Source of the DNA: Erysipelotrichaceae bacterium
Lineage (GTDB): Bacteria; Bacillota_I; Bacilli_A; Erysipelotrichales; Erysipelotrichaceae
Length of the DNA: 5,635 bases
Assembly: GCA_030533035.1 (NCBI GenBank)
Contig: JAUNJW010000143.1
Coordinates: forward strand, 1-5,635
Direction of reading: 5' to 3'
Below, piece after piece: positions 5,459-5,635 of this stretch (its first letter is position 1; each line of letters begins with the position of its first letter). The notes below the pieces were generated by a model, which worked only from the letters and a program-made list of their open reading frames with translations, was not told the origin of the DNA and searched no databases. Made by a program: the position numbers and the translations under genes.

Positions 5459-5473
5459 GGCCAGGTACGCTTC

Positions 5474-5635
5474 CTATTCATCTGTATAAGCTTCCTGGAC
5501 GGAGCGCAGGATTTCTCCGGCGGCCGCGTTTCTTTCTTCCAGATGCGCCATGTCCGCCTCATAGGCGATTTTTTTATTTCTCTGATCCACATACGTCCAG
5601 ATACCGACGGCGCATACGGCAGCGGCAGCCAGGAT
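5474..5635 (-). pseudogene. upstream part of the OatA-like gene (last membrane helix and stalk), ended by in-frame TAG; partial at window edge
   Basis: In the same minus-strand frame as the SGNH domain, 5635 down to 5477 has no stop and encodes 53 residues. A hydrophobic helix (ILAAAAVCAVGIWTYV) is followed by a charged, probably helical stalk rich in Glu, Ala and Arg that ends YTDE just before TAG at 5474-5476. The frame then continues EAYLAML into the SGNH domain. This is the expected join between the acyltransferase membrane domain and its extracellular SGNH domain. A single base change from GAG or CAG would explain the stop. The rest of the membrane domain lies outside the window. A true nonsense mutation, a sequencing error or occasional read-through cannot be told apart here. 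Confidence 0.75.

Noticed and set aside
5401..5592. 63-codon minus-strand frame starting at 5592
   Set aside because: It is in a different frame from the SGNH domain and its Arg/Lys-rich translation has no domain signal; the frame with the membrane helix and stalk continues directly into the SGNH domain.
1..5635. CRISPR array, insertion sequence, prophage or attachment site next to the tRNAs
   Set aside because: No regularly spaced repeats, transposase or integrase motifs, or direct repeats of tRNA 3' ends were seen.

Overview
The window looks like chromosomal DNA of a moderately high-GC member of the Bacillota (Firmicutes). The evidence is a dense tRNA cluster in the order Met-Ile2-Ser-fMet-Phe, which resembles the Bacillus order Met-Ile-Ser-Met-Asp-Phe without Asp. 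Short hairpin plus U-tract terminators, sigma-A-like promoters and an OatA-like cell-wall O-acetyltransferase fit the same picture. An Erysipelotrichia-like lineage is possible, but that is only an impression.

Layout. Positions 4-481 (+) hold five tRNA genes: Met(CAT), Ile2(CAT), Ser(TGA), initiator fMet(CAT) and Phe(GAA). They end in a strong intrinsic terminator at 487-514. The cluster probably continues upstream of the window. Positions 515-613 are a regulatory gap with an inverted repeat, a direct repeat and a perfect extended -10 element. That -10 lies so close to the next ATG that the mRNA would be leaderless or nearly so. Positions 614-4352 (+) form a tight three-gene operon: a PfkB-fold sugar-kinase relative whose hallmark catalytic motif is missing, a complete P-type cation ATPase of the CtpE/Exp7 type, and a small HAD-family protein. 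The -35 box of a tRNA-Leu(CAG) promoter overlaps the stop codon of the last gene. The tRNA at 4391-4475 ends in an intrinsic terminator, which may also serve operon read-through. On the minus strand, 4544-5635 carries the C-terminal part of an OatA-like peptidoglycan O-acetyltransferase. An in-frame TAG separates its last membrane helix and stalk from its SGNH domain, and its own terminator lies between the two convergent units.

How the parts relate. The ATPase is the one clearly functional enzyme of the operon and probably moves a divalent cation, Ca2+ being the best guess from relatives. The two small partners have no obvious role in that transport. If expressed, the degenerate kinase may be a ligand-binding or regulatory protein rather than an enzyme. 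The points most worth a second look are the missing GAGD motif in the PfkB protein, the odd initiator tRNA (C33 and a mismatched T stem), the amber codon in the OatA-like gene, and the apparent second SGNH-like DxxH motif in its C-terminal extension.
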